The position numbers and the translations under genes are program-made. Under the pieces are notes generated by a model. The model ran no database searches. It had not been told where the DNA came from and saw only the letters and a list, made by a program, of their open reading frames with translations. Positions 26,394 through 35,579 of a stretch of 64,000 nt of DNA are shown here, piece by piece; the stretch's first letter is position 1, and each line of letters begins with the position of its first letter. The stretch comes from Prolixibacter sp. SD074 (GTDB lineage: Bacteria; Bacteroidota; Bacteroidia; Bacteroidales; Prolixibacteraceae), in contig NZ_BLAW01000001.1 of the NCBI RefSeq assembly GCF_009617895.1, positions 2,905,001 through 2,969,000 on the forward strand, given 5' to 3'.

Positions 26394-28943
26394 TTAACCG
26401 CATTTCGAAGAGCCACAATCTTTACAAATCAGGCAACCTTCCTGGTAGACTACATTTTCAGAGCCGCAACCAGCACAGGTTGCGCCATCAACAGATGTTC
26501 CATTGGGGATATATTTTTTCAATGCCCTGGCTACACCATTCTTCCAGGTATTAATCGTATCAATATCGAACTGAAGGCTGGTGACCAAATCCACCACTTT
26601 CTGGATGGGCATTCCGTGGCGCAACACACTGGAAATCAACTTAGCATAATTCCAGAATATCGGATTGAATTTGTATGAAAGTCCTTCAATGGTTGTTTTA
26701 TACCCACGTTTATTAATATACTGAAAATCATACCGGGCCACACCGTTTTCGTCACGGCTCTTAATGATTCTTCCGCGGGTAACCGAACGGGGAAGCAGAA
26801 TTCCGTCTTCGTCATCAGCCAACCCGGTGAAGATTTCGTAAGGCCGCTCGTCAATAAGTCCGATAAAAGCGATCCATTTGTCTTTGCTGTTCTGGAAACG
26901 AACCACATCAGCTTCGAGCGCTTCCGGACGTTTTGTCGGGAAAGCACCTTTTCCCCCGGTCTTATCTTTTGCCGAAATCAGTACACCTGAACGGGAGCCA
27001 TCGCGGTATACGGTAACACCTTTACAGCCACTCTCCCAGGCCGTGAAATAAAGTTCACCCACCAGTTCCTCATCAACATCTGAAGGGAGGTTAATTGTAA
27101 CCGAGATGGAATGGTCGACCCATTTTTGGATCTGGCCCTGCATTTTCACCTTGGCCACCCAATCCACATCGTTAGACGTGGCTTTGTAATAAGGTGATTT
27201 TTCCACCATCTTATCAAGCTCTTCGTCTGAATATTTTTTGTTTATATCATATCCATTCAATTCCATCCAATCTTTGAATTTATGATGGAAAACGATGTAT
27301 TCTTCCCAGCTATCGCCTACTTCATCAACGAAATCAATCCGAATGCCTTTATCGCTCGGATTAACTTTCCGGCGGCGTTTATAAACCGGCATAAATACAG
27401 GCTCGATACCCGAAGTAGTTTGAGTCATCAAACTAGTTGTTCCGGTAGGAGCAATGGTAAGAAGAGCGATGTTACGACGACCAAATTTCACCATATCGTT
27501 ATACAACTCCGGATCGGTTTCTGCCAGACGTTTGATATACGGATTCTCCTTTTCACGATTGGGATCGTAAATCGGGAATGCACCACGATCTTTCGCCAGC
27601 AATACAGAGCCACGATAAGCTTCCAACGCTACCAGTTTATGTACCTCTACCGAGAAATCGATGGCATTGTCGGTCCCGTAAACCAGTCCCAATGCTGCCA
27701 GCATATCACCTTCGGCAGTGATGCCAATTCCGGTACGACGGCCATTAATGGCCATTTCACGAATCTTTTTCCAGAGATTGGATTCTACCCGTTTGATTTC
27801 GCCATCCTCCTTATCCGATTCTACTTTGCCGGTGATGGCTTCAATTTTTTCGAGCTCCAAATCGATGATATCATCCATAATGCGTTGTGCGAATCGAACG
27901 TGCTTACGGAAGAGTTCAAAATTGAATTTGGCCTTCTTGGTAAATGGTTTCTCGACGTATGAAAACAGATTAATTGCCAACAACCGACAACTATCATAGG
28001 GGCAAAGTGGAATTTCACCACAAGGATTGGTGGAAACAGTCTTGTAGCCCAAATCAGCATACGAATCCGGAACTGACTCACGAATCACGGTATCCCAGAA
28101 AAGAATTCCCGGCTCAGCCGATTTCCAGGCATTGTGAACAATTTTTTTCCACAAATCACCGGCATTAATATCGCGGGTAAACGACGGATTCTTACTTTCG
28201 ACAGGATATTGCTGCGTATAAGGTTTGTTTTCACGAACCGATTGCATGAACTCATCATCGATTTTCACCGATACATTGGCTCCCGTCACTTTGCCTTCCG
28301 TCATCTTGGCATCGATGAAATTTTCGGAATCGGGGTGTTTAATCGACACCGAAAGCATCAGTGCACCACGGCGGCCATCCTGAGCCACTTCGCGGGTGGA
28401 GTTGGAAAAACGCTCCATGAACGGTACAATACCGGTAGAGGTCAGGGCCGAGTTTTTCACCGGTGAACCAGCCGGCCTGATATGAGACAAATCGTGACCG
28501 ACTCCTCCACGGCGTTTCATCAGCTGAACCTGTTCCTGGTCAACCATCATGATTCCACCATACGAGTCGGCATTATTACCTACCACGAAACAATTTGACA
28601 GCGATCCTACCTGATATTCATTTCCAATACCCGTCATCGGGCCACCTTGAGGAACGATGTATTTGAAATCTTTTAGCAGGCTATAAATTTCTTCTTCTGA
28701 AAGGGGATTAGGGTAACGGTTTTCTATACGCGCAATTTCTTTAGCTAAGCGACGATGCATATCGTCCGGGGTTAATTCAAAAATATTTCCATAGGAATCC
28801 TTTAAGGCATACTTATTCACCCATACGCGGGCTGCCAAATCATCTCCCTTAAAATACTTCAACGACGCCTGAAAAGCGTCCTCTGCCGAGTATACTTTTG
28901 ACTGCGTAGCCGAATGTCCTGAAGATACTTCTTTCAAATCCAT
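26394..28943 (-). CDS. nrdJ: Adenosylcobalamin-dependent (class II) ribonucleotide reductase
   Basis: Reduces ribonucleotides to deoxyribonucleotides with a B12-generated radical, independent of oxygen (849 aa). Visible features are the finger region KRRGGVGHDLSHIRPAGSPV, the active-site NPCGEIPLCPYDSCRLLAINL (split by the tip of the barrel), and IAPTGTTSLMTQTTSGIEP. A TSCPD-like segment (YFTAWESGCKGVTVYRDGSR) follows, then a C-terminal zinc ribbon with paired CxxC motifs (CAGC, CKDC) near 823-846. No NrdR or class I/III reductase gene is in the window. No cobalamin riboswitch was recognised in the 300 bp upstream. Confidence 0.93.
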   Translation of the reverse strand: MDLKEVSSGHSATQSKVYSAEDAFQASLKYFKGDDLAARVWVNKYALKDSYGNIFELTPDDMHRRLAKEIARIENRYPNPLSEEEIYSLLKDFKYIVPQGGPMTGIGNEYQVGSLSNCFVVGNNADSYGGIMMVDQEQVQLMKRRGGVGHDLSHIRPAGSPVKNSALTSTGIVPFMERFSNSTREVAQDGRRGALMLSVSIKHPDSENFIDAKMTEGKVTGANVSVKIDDEFMQSVRENKPYTQQYPVESKNPSFTRDINAGDLWKKIVHNAWKSAEPGILFWDTVIRESVPDSYADLGYKTVSTNPCGEIPLCPYDSCRLLAINLFSYVEKPFTKKAKFNFELFRKHVRFAQRIMDDIIDLELEKIEAITGKVESDKEDGEIKRVESNLWKKIREMAINGRRTGIGITAEGDMLAALGLVYGTDNAIDFSVEVHKLVALEAYRGSVLLAKDRGAFPIYDPNREKENPYIKRLAETDPELYNDMVKFGRRNIALLTIAPTGTTSLMTQTTSGIEPVFMPVYKRRRKVNPSDKGIRIDFVDEVGDSWEEYIVFHHKFKDWMELNGYDINKKYSDEELDKMVEKSPYYKATSNDVDWVAKVKMQGQIQKWVDHSISVTINLPSDVDEELVGELYFTAWESGCKGVTVYRDGSRSGVLISAKDKTGGKGAFPTKRPEALEADVVRFQNSKDKWIAFIGLIDERPYEIFTGLADDEDGILLPRSVTRGRIIKSRDENGVARYDFQYINKRGYKTTIEGLSYKFNPIFWNYAKLISSVLRHGMPIQKVVDLVTSLQFDIDTINTWKNGVARALKKYIPNGTSVDGATCAGCGSENVVYQEGCLICKDCGSSKCG

Positions 28944-29244
28944 GGTGAACTAAATTTGGGTTTTATAATTCGGTTGTCTGTCGGATTTTTTGGTGCCCCG
29001 AATCGAGGCTGTTAATCCGATATGCAATTTACTTTTCATGTGGCAAGAATGGAACACTTTACTTTCCATTTTCTGTAAAAGTTATCAACTTACACCTGTT
29101 TGTTTTCTATAAATGTGCTACTTACATTTTTAATAACTACTAAAAGTTGATCAAAAACGGAAATTTATTCAAAAAATACAGGCGAAAATTTTCCTCCCGG
29201 AATAGTTCTGTATGCCGGATAAACAATGAAACAATGATGAAATA
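28944..29244 (-). other. AT-rich leader of nrdJ
   Basis: About 300 bp without a gene between nrdJ and the downstream end of the Kdo transferase gene. It probably holds the nrdJ promoter. A CGGATT...AATCCG inverted repeat separated by about 35 bp lies near 28980-29020. No B12-box-like sequence or clear NrdR palindrome was found. Confidence 0.35.
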
Positions 29245-30474
29245 TCAGTTGAAAATATACCGTACGATTAGATCCGAAGCACCCCGGCTCTGTGAAACAT
29301 AATCACGGGCCAGACCGGAAGTAACCTGCAATTTTTTGTCGTCGTCCAGGTACTCATCCATCACCGACTTCAGTTCGTCATAATCATGAATACAAAAAGC
29401 TGCTTTTTTCTGGAGCAAGTCCAATGCTTCCTGAAACTTTTCATAATTGGGGCCAAAAACGACCGGCATACCAAAGGTTGCCGCTTCGAGGATATTATGA
29501 ATGCCACTGCCAAAACCACCGCCAATATAAGCCAGGTTTCCATAACGGTAAACCGAAGTCAGGTATCCGTAACCATCTAAAATTAAAACATCTGCCCCTT
29601 CCAAATCGCCGTTTCCGGCCGTCGAAAACCGGACGTACTTTTTATCGAGGGCCTCAGTAATTCGTTGTATTGATTTATCGGAAACCTCGTGCGGTGCGAT
29701 GACATATTTAACCGGGTGTTCCGACGAGTTGATATATTCAAGGAGCAAAGTTTCATCAGCTTTCCATGTACTTCCCGCAATTACCAGTTTCTTTCCGTTC
29801 GCAAACTCATCGAGTACCGCAAGACGGGGCGCTGCATCGGCAATCTGACCAACCCGATCGAACCGGGTATCTCCCGAAAGGGAAACATTGGTAAAACCGA
29901 ATTTATTGAGCAAGTTAAGCGACTCCTGGTTCTGTACAAAAATATGATTGTAAGCTTGTAATGCTTTCCGGTACCAGCGGCCCCAGGGCTTGAAGAAAAT
30001 TTGAGAAGGGCGAAAAATAGCTGAAAAGATATACGTGGGAATTTCGCGTTTTTTTAATGCAGTGAGGTAGTGATACCAGAATTCGTACTTCACAAAAAAC
30101 GCCATCTCCGGATTTACGATATCCAGAAATCGCTTGACATTGTAAGGAGTATCAAGTGGGAGATAATAAACGTAATCAGCAAACTCGTAATTCTTACGGA
30201 CCTCGTACCCGGATGGCGAGAAAAAAGTGAGCAAAATTTTCACATCCGGCTCTTTTTTCCGGATCGCTTCAATCACGGGTCTTCCTTGTTCAAATTCTCC
30301 TAACGAAGCTACATGGAACCAATAGATGGGTTTATCCGACGGTAATTCTTCTTTCAGCCGACTGAAAATATTACGACGGCCATCCAACCACTTACGGGCC
30401 TTTTCGCTGCGCAACGATGCCAGCCTGATGAGTAGCTTGTACCCCCGAACTCCTATGTCGTATAATAATCTCAT
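29245..30474 (-). CDS. waaA: 3-deoxy-D-manno-octulosonic acid (Kdo) transferase
   Basis: Adds Kdo to lipid A precursor at the inner membrane (409 aa). There is an N-terminal hydrophobic anchor (about 1-20) and then the GT30 motifs YWFHVASLGEFEQGRPVIEAI, LLTFFSPSGYEV and PEMAFFVKYEFWYHYL. The C-terminal GT-B half shows VIAGSTWKADE, APHEVSDKSIQRI and YIGGGFGSGIHNILEAATFG. Confirms a lipid A-based Gram-negative envelope. Confidence 0.94.
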   Translation of the reverse strand: MRLLYDIGVRGYKLLIRLASLRSEKARKWLDGRRNIFSRLKEELPSDKPIYWFHVASLGEFEQGRPVIEAIRKKEPDVKILLTFFSPSGYEVRKNYEFADYVYYLPLDTPYNVKRFLDIVNPEMAFFVKYEFWYHYLTALKKREIPTYIFSAIFRPSQIFFKPWGRWYRKALQAYNHIFVQNQESLNLLNKFGFTNVSLSGDTRFDRVGQIADAAPRLAVLDEFANGKKLVIAGSTWKADETLLLEYINSSEHPVKYVIAPHEVSDKSIQRITEALDKKYVRFSTAGNGDLEGADVLILDGYGYLTSVYRYGNLAYIGGGFGSGIHNILEAATFGMPVVFGPNYEKFQEALDLLQKKAAFCIHDYDELKSVMDEYLDDDKKLQVTSGLARDYVSQSRGASDLIVRYIFN

Positions 30475-30535
30475 AACTTTTCAGCGGGCAAAGGTAAATT
30501 ACTTTTGAGAAATGGAGGCAAGGTTTTCCCAAAAA

Positions 30536-31009
30536 TTACGTTTCAGGCTGATAACCTGCATCTTCCTTCAGATTTGGCTGTAACGCAGCCTCAACAGCCA
30601 GTTCGTCGCAACGTTCGTTTCCCGGATTATTGGCATGGCCTTTTACCCAGACAAAACGCACCTGGTGCTTCGGGTAAATATTCAGAAATCGGATCCACAG
30701 ATCGGGATTCTTCTTTCCTTTAAACCGTTTCTTTGCCCAGGAAAAAACCCAACCCTTTTCCACCGCATCGGCCACATATTTCGAATCGGTGTAGATGGTC
30801 ACCTTGCTTCCTTCCACCTTTAGCGCCTCCAGGGCCACAATCACTGCCAGCAACTCCATTCGGTTATTGGTCGTCAACCGGAAGCCTTCGGATAATTCTT
30901 TCTGGTGACGTCCCGACTGCAGAATAACGCCATAACCGCCAGGCCCTGGATTTCCGCGGGAAGCGCCATCAGTATAAACAATAATATTCGGTTTCTTCAC
31001 ATCAGTCAT
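30536..31009 (-). CDS. rnhA: Ribonuclease HI
   Basis: Degrades RNA in RNA-DNA hybrids (157 aa). ATG 31009 gives the usual start just before IIVYTDGASRGNPGPGGYG. The four acidic catalytic residues are Asp14, Glu52 (NRMELLAVI), Asp75 (IYTDSKYV) and Asp135 (NERCDELA), with the flexible loop WVKGHANNPGN. The basic handle region (WAKKRFKGKKNPDLW) is present. Confidence 0.95.
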   Translation of the reverse strand: MTDVKKPNIIVYTDGASRGNPGPGGYGVILQSGRHQKELSEGFRLTTNNRMELLAVIVALEALKVEGSKVTIYTDSKYVADAVEKGWVFSWAKKRFKGKKNPDLWIRFLNIYPKHQVRFVWVKGHANNPGNERCDELAVEAALQPNLKEDAGYQPET

Positions 31010-31088
31010 AAAAGCAAATGTATGCATAAAGAAAAGACCGGCATACAACCGGTCCTTTCGCATACTTGTATTTTAGGGCATTCGTTGG

Positions 31089-33245
31089 TTAACGAACAAT
31101 CGTCATCTCATCAATCAGATTGGTTGCACCGGCATACTTATCGATTACCCAAAGAACAAAGCGGATATCAACACAAATGGTCCGCTGAATTTTGGGCTCG
31201 AAAGCGATATCTCCACTCATTGCTTCCCAGTTGCCATCGAAAGCAGCCCCGATCAATTCACCTTTGGCATTAATCACCGGGCTACCGGAATTACCACCGG
31301 TAATATCGTTATTGGTCAGGAAGCAGGTATGCAGCGTTCCATCTTTGTCAGCATACTGTCCATAATCTTTGGCATAATACAGATCTTTCAATCGCTGTGG
31401 TGTGTCGAACTCGTCATCGCCGGGAATATCTTTCTGGATATATCCGGCCAATGTCGTGTAATATTTATACCACACCCCGTCACGCGGACGGTACCCACCA
31501 ACGGTACCGTAGGATAGGCGCATCGTTGAATTGGCATCCGGATATAGTTTCTGCCCTTTGTCCATATTCATTAATCCGGCAACAAACAATCGGCGCCCTT
31601 TTTCCAGTTCAGGAACCGTGGTCATATTATCACTGTTGATAACACGCATCACGTCAATTATCTGTTCGGTGGCCTGAAAGGCCGGATCTTTTTTCAGAAC
31701 CTTCAGTGAAGGATCATTCAGGAACGCTTTCAACGATTCCTCATTACTGAAAATGGTTTTCTTGAACATCTTCTCAGCAAACTTACTGTAATCGCCTCTG
31801 TATTTATCTCTAATTGTATTTATATAAGCCGGATAATACTTTGGATCAACATTATCAGCATAAATTTTCGACAAGGCAGCCACCAGCTTCTCGTCGGTTG
31901 ACGCATTGTAATCCTTGAAGAATTCATCAAGCGGACCTTGAATACGGGCAGACATGGCCCGAATAACATCCTTGTTCTCCGGCTGGCTTTTCATCACCTC
32001 ATACAGGCCATTTGCCCGCATGGCTAACGTAAAGATTTCAGGACCACGCAGAAAAGCTTCGCGCATATAAGCACCGGCAACTTCATCATCGGTATCCTGG
32101 TAAGCATCTTTAATGAGACTTAAGGCCTTTCCGTATTTTGACTCACGTGAAGAATCCTCATCCACCCAGTTGGTGAATCGTTTCTCCAGCGCCTTTTTAT
32201 CACTAATCACATTCAACGCCTCCAAGCCTTTATTCTGACCAATGGAATATTTGTAATAATTGGCGCTTCGGGCATATTTCGAAGCATACTGAATACGTGC
32301 TTTCGTACCGGTCTCCATGTATTTTTTTATGATCGCCAATTTTTGCGACCGCACCTTCATACGCACCTCGTTAGTCACATTCATCGCAAACTCAACTCCG
32401 TAAGAAGTTTTATACCGTTCAGTTCTTCCCGGATATCCCATAATCATGGCAAAATCGCCTTTATGAACACCTTCCAACGAAATAGGCAGGAAATGTTTGG
32501 GATGAAAAGGTACATTTTTAGGTGAATAGTCAGCAGGTTTACCATCCGGGCCGCAATACACACGGAACATGCTGAAATCGCCTGTCTGACGTGGCCACTG
32601 CCAGTTGTCGGTATCGCCACCGAATTTACCGATGGATTGCGGCGGAGCGCCAACCAAACGAATATCACGGAACGTTTCGTAAACAAACAGATAATATTTA
32701 TTCGACTCGAAAAAGCTGCGGACACGAGCCTGGTAATCGGTACTGTCCGAAGCAGCTTTTTCCAGTTTGGAAGCAATCTCTTCCACTTTGGTTTCCCTCG
32801 CATTTTCGTCCATATCAGGAGTCAGGGCACTGTTAATTTTAGCCGTCACATCGGTAATATTTATCAGGAATGAAACCGTTTTCCCCGGATTCGGAAGTTC
32901 CTGATCCCTTGACTTCGCCCAAAATCCATCTTTCAGGTAGTCATGATCCACCGTACTGTGTGCCTGAATCTCGTCAAACCCACAATGATGGTTGGTTAAC
33001 AGCAGCCCGTCGGGTGAAATCAGCTCACCTGTGCAGGAGCCATGATCCAGCGTCACAACAGCATCTTTCAGACTGGAATGATTAACACTGTATATTTGAT
33101 CTGCCGTTAACTCACACCCCATAGCGTGCATCTTGTCGATATTCAGCTTCTGAACAAGAGCAGGCAGCCACATTCCCTCATCGGCTTTTACGCTACCCGA
33201 AAACACAGCGATAAAAGCAATAAGGACGATAATACCTTTCTTCAT
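31089..33245 (-). CDS. S46 family dipeptidyl peptidase, DPP7-like
   Basis: Periplasmic serine exopeptidase that removes dipeptides from the N-terminus of peptides (718 aa). ATG 33245 gives a signal peptide ending at VKA (20). The catalytic His is in GLLLTNHHCGFDEIQ (about 87), the Asp region in KFGGDTDNWQWPRQTGDFSMF, and the Ser in TGGNSGSPVINAKGELIG. The residue deciding P1 preference appears as Gly in AFDGNWEAM, where DPP11-type enzymes have Arg, so a DPP7-like preference for hydrophobic P1 is predicted. Such enzymes feed peptide-using Bacteroidota. Confidence 0.93.
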   Translation of the reverse strand: MKKGIIVLIAFIAVFSGSVKADEGMWLPALVQKLNIDKMHAMGCELTADQIYSVNHSSLKDAVVTLDHGSCTGELISPDGLLLTNHHCGFDEIQAHSTVDHDYLKDGFWAKSRDQELPNPGKTVSFLINITDVTAKINSALTPDMDENARETKVEEIASKLEKAASDSTDYQARVRSFFESNKYYLFVYETFRDIRLVGAPPQSIGKFGGDTDNWQWPRQTGDFSMFRVYCGPDGKPADYSPKNVPFHPKHFLPISLEGVHKGDFAMIMGYPGRTERYKTSYGVEFAMNVTNEVRMKVRSQKLAIIKKYMETGTKARIQYASKYARSANYYKYSIGQNKGLEALNVISDKKALEKRFTNWVDEDSSRESKYGKALSLIKDAYQDTDDEVAGAYMREAFLRGPEIFTLAMRANGLYEVMKSQPENKDVIRAMSARIQGPLDEFFKDYNASTDEKLVAALSKIYADNVDPKYYPAYINTIRDKYRGDYSKFAEKMFKKTIFSNEESLKAFLNDPSLKVLKKDPAFQATEQIIDVMRVINSDNMTTVPELEKGRRLFVAGLMNMDKGQKLYPDANSTMRLSYGTVGGYRPRDGVWYKYYTTLAGYIQKDIPGDDEFDTPQRLKDLYYAKDYGQYADKDGTLHTCFLTNNDITGGNSGSPVINAKGELIGAAFDGNWEAMSGDIAFEPKIQRTICVDIRFVLWVIDKYAGATNLIDEMTIVR

Positions 33246-33272
33246 CTCTTTATTTTTGATTTTTCTGTCCCG

Positions 33273-33280
33273 CAAATTTA
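33273..33280 (-). promoter_or_regulatory. -7 promoter element of the S46 peptidase gene
   Basis: On the minus strand TAAATTTG matches TAnnTTTG exactly, 28 bp before the ATG. A -33 element is not clear. Confidence 0.45.
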
Positions 33281-33720
33281 ATTTTATTTAGAGCTTTTCC
33301 ATGCTGTTTTTCAAACAGTATCCCATTAAGCGGTAATTTTCCTCACTTCACGGCCCCGGAAAAGTGCAATAATCAATCCAGCCAAGTGTTATTATTTCAC
33401 CGGTCATTGCGCCCGGACACGCCGAAATGACGGCCTCCCGTACGGCTTAAGGAACCAAAATTCCCGCCATAACAACCGGAATGACCGACATTTTAAAAAA
33501 CAACTCCCAGCCATGGAATATAACCGTTGGTAAAACTGGCTGCCTGCCGAAAGCGCTCCGGACCCATTCGTAATTTCTGCGACATCCGGGAAAACAGGAA
33601 CAATATCCGCCCGGCGTGCCGTTTGTGCTATCATTGCAAAACAAAATACCACGTACATGACGCGACGTGCATTTGAGGTGCATTTCAAATTAGTTAGATT
33701 TGACGAACTTAAAGCCCCTG
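33281..33720. other. Gene-free stretch between the S46 peptidase and RNase HII genes
   Basis: About 440 bp without a supported gene. It is more GC-rich in the middle (33400-33640) than other spacers here and contains an open frame of 94 codons on the minus strand with no protein-like features. It could be a decayed gene or an untranslated RNA region; nothing specific is recognised. Confidence 0.35.
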
Positions 33721-34320
33721 CTAAAATTTAAGAGAAAGCTGGTTATCAATTAACCGGAATGACTTGCGATGGTAAGGAGTGATACCATGTTGTTTGATCG
33801 CTTCGCGATGAGCTTTGGTCGGATATCCTTTATTTTGCCCCCACTTATAAAAAGGGTATTCTTTATGAAGAGCAAGCATAAAATCGTCCCGGTAGGTTTT
33901 CGCCAAAATGGAAGCAGCGGCGATAGACAAAAACTTTCCATCGCCTTTTACCACGCAGGTATATGGAATATCCTGGTAGGGCTTGAAGCGGTTACCGTCA
34001 ACCAAAATATAATCTGGTTTGACTTTCAACTGGTGAAGTGCCCTGTGCATTGAAAATATAGAGGCATTGAGAATATTGACCTCGTCAATTTCCTTATTAT
34101 CGTAGGAACCAACAGCCCAGGAAAGGGCTTCCTTTTGGATAACTTCCCTAAGTATGTACCGGTTTCTCCCGGTCAGCTGTTTCGAATCATTGAGCAGCTC
34201 ATTCCGAAAATCGGCAGGCAGGATAACAGCCGCCGCAAACACTGGTCCGGCCAGGCAGCCCCGTCCTGCTTCATCACAACCCGCTTCAACCATTCCCTCA
34301 TGTAAAAACGATGCAAGCAT
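33721..34320 (-). CDS. rnhB: Ribonuclease HII
   Basis: Removes RNA primers and single ribonucleotides from DNA (199 aa). The hallmark EAGCDEAGRGCLAGPVFAA holds Asp16 and Glu17; the third catalytic Asp is Asp108 in YILVDGN. DSKQLT and the later KTYRDDFML segment also match. The gene is followed upstream on the same strand by a glycosyltransferase gene with a 37 bp gap. Confidence 0.96.
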   Translation of the reverse strand: MLASFLHEGMVEAGCDEAGRGCLAGPVFAAAVILPADFRNELLNDSKQLTGRNRYILREVIQKEALSWAVGSYDNKEIDEVNILNASIFSMHRALHQLKVKPDYILVDGNRFKPYQDIPYTCVVKGDGKFLSIAAASILAKTYRDDFMLALHKEYPFYKWGQNKGYPTKAHREAIKQHGITPYHRKSFRLIDNQLSLKF

Positions 34321-34357
34321 ATTTCAAAAATAATGAATCCCCGTTTTAGAAAGGAGT

Positions 34358-35479
34358 TCATACTGTTTTCATCATGGATTCCCATAATAATTTAGCAGAA
34401 CGTTCCCAGGTATAACTTTCCGAGCGTTCTTTCCCGCTCGATATCAAGACTCCTGCATAATCCTTATCCGTATAAATCTTTATCATCGCATCGGCTATTT
34501 CATCAACAGACTCAGGAGCGACATAACAAACCGACCCTCCCCCCACTTCGGGCAATGATGATGAATTGGAACAAATAACCGGAATACCGGCAGCCATTGC
34601 TTCGATGACCGGGATGCCAAAGCCTTCGAAAAAAGGGACAAATGTCAAAGCCAATGCAGCTCCCATCAATTGTACCAATTCCACATCAGGTACACGACCG
34701 GTGAAATGCACCTTACTTCCGCATTTCATTGAGCGATGCGTTTTTATAATTTCACGGGTTTTATGCATGTCCCCTCCAACAATCAGCAGATCGACCTCCT
34801 CATCGGTTTGCCGGCAAAATTGTTCGTAAGCAAGTAAAAGGTTTACTATATTTTTGCGTGGTTGGAGAGCTCCCACGAAAAGGAAATAAGGGCGGCTCCC
34901 GGCATATTTTTCCCTGACTTTCCGGATAGCCGGTCCTGGTAACGGATGAAACTGTTCACTAACACCATTGGGAACGATATTGATTTTCCCCTCCGGAATA
35001 TGATATTTTCGAACCAGATCGTCGCGGGAAAAAGAGGATACAGTGACCAGGCGTTCGGCGTTTCGCGCATAACGTGGAACAAAATATTGCTGAAACCAGC
35101 GATGAGATAACCGCAAATCCTGAGGGCGGTGCTCAAAACTCAAATCGTGTATCACCAATGTCTGGGGAACGGTTGCTCGTAGCGAACCAAATCCATCAGT
35201 CGATAAAAATAAATGAGCGTTCAGTTCCTTCAATGCTCGCGGAACAACGCCTTCGAACCACAAATACCAAAGCAACGGATGACGAGCCTGAGGGCCAAGA
35301 ACAACCGGCGTAACATTGGAACTATAAATAAACTCGCGTGAACAAGGTCGATCAAAAAGGAAGAAAAACCGGTGTTCCGGATGGCTAACCGTGATTCTAC
35401 GCAGGGTTTCATGCGTAAACCGACCGATTCCTTCCAGTTTTCCGGGAAGCAGCAACCTTGTATTCACAACAATATTCAT
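34358..35479 (-). CDS. GT4-family glycosyltransferase
   Basis: A 373-residue GT-B enzyme of the glycosyltransferase 1/4 type. It starts with the typical VVNTRLLLPGKLEGIGRFTHE. The C-terminal donor domain contains YFLFVGALQPRKNIVNLLLAYE and the EX7E motif within PFFEGFGIPVIEAMAAGIPV. It probably adds a sugar to a surface polysaccharide on the cytoplasmic side. The divergent flippase gene next door supports a polysaccharide role. Acceptor and sugar are unknown. Confidence 0.88.
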   Translation of the reverse strand: MNIVVNTRLLLPGKLEGIGRFTHETLRRITVSHPEHRFFFLFDRPCSREFIYSSNVTPVVLGPQARHPLLWYLWFEGVVPRALKELNAHLFLSTDGFGSLRATVPQTLVIHDLSFEHRPQDLRLSHRWFQQYFVPRYARNAERLVTVSSFSRDDLVRKYHIPEGKINIVPNGVSEQFHPLPGPAIRKVREKYAGSRPYFLFVGALQPRKNIVNLLLAYEQFCRQTDEEVDLLIVGGDMHKTREIIKTHRSMKCGSKVHFTGRVPDVELVQLMGAALALTFVPFFEGFGIPVIEAMAAGIPVICSNSSSLPEVGGGSVCYVAPESVDEIADAMIKIYTDKDYAGVLISSGKERSESYTWERSAKLLWESMMKTV

Positions 35480-35501
35480 ATTCCGTTCAATAGAATTGCT
35501 T

Positions 35502-35518
35502 AAATACCAAAGGTATTT
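35502..35518 (-). promoter_or_regulatory. Promoter element within a palindrome, glycosyltransferase gene
   Basis: The minus-strand TACCTTTG (35508-35515) matches TAnnTTTG exactly, 29 bp before the ATG. It lies inside the perfect palindrome AAATACC-AAA-GGTATTT, which could be an operator. The -33 element is weak. Confidence 0.45.
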
Positions 35519-35549
35519 ATCCTAAGCTAACCTCGCACAGAAAATTTCT

Positions 35550-35557
35550 TAATTTTG
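35550..35557 (+). promoter_or_regulatory. Possible -7 promoter element for the flippase gene
   Basis: TAATTTTG matches TAnnTTTG 22 bp before the TTG start of the flippase. No good -33 was found. Confidence 0.35.
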
Positions 35558-35579
35558 AATTAACGCAAAACCATTAACC

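Noticed and set aside
27282-27962. 226-codon open frame on the plus strand
   Set aside because: Lies entirely opposite nrdJ, which has full family motifs; the translation has no protein-like pattern.
28944-29244. Cobalamin riboswitch upstream of nrdJ
   Set aside because: No B12 box or conserved core could be found by eye on either strand.
33404-33688. 94-codon open frame on the minus strand in the S46-rnhB spacer
   Set aside because: No motif, signal or plausible start region; listed only as part of the unexplained spacer.
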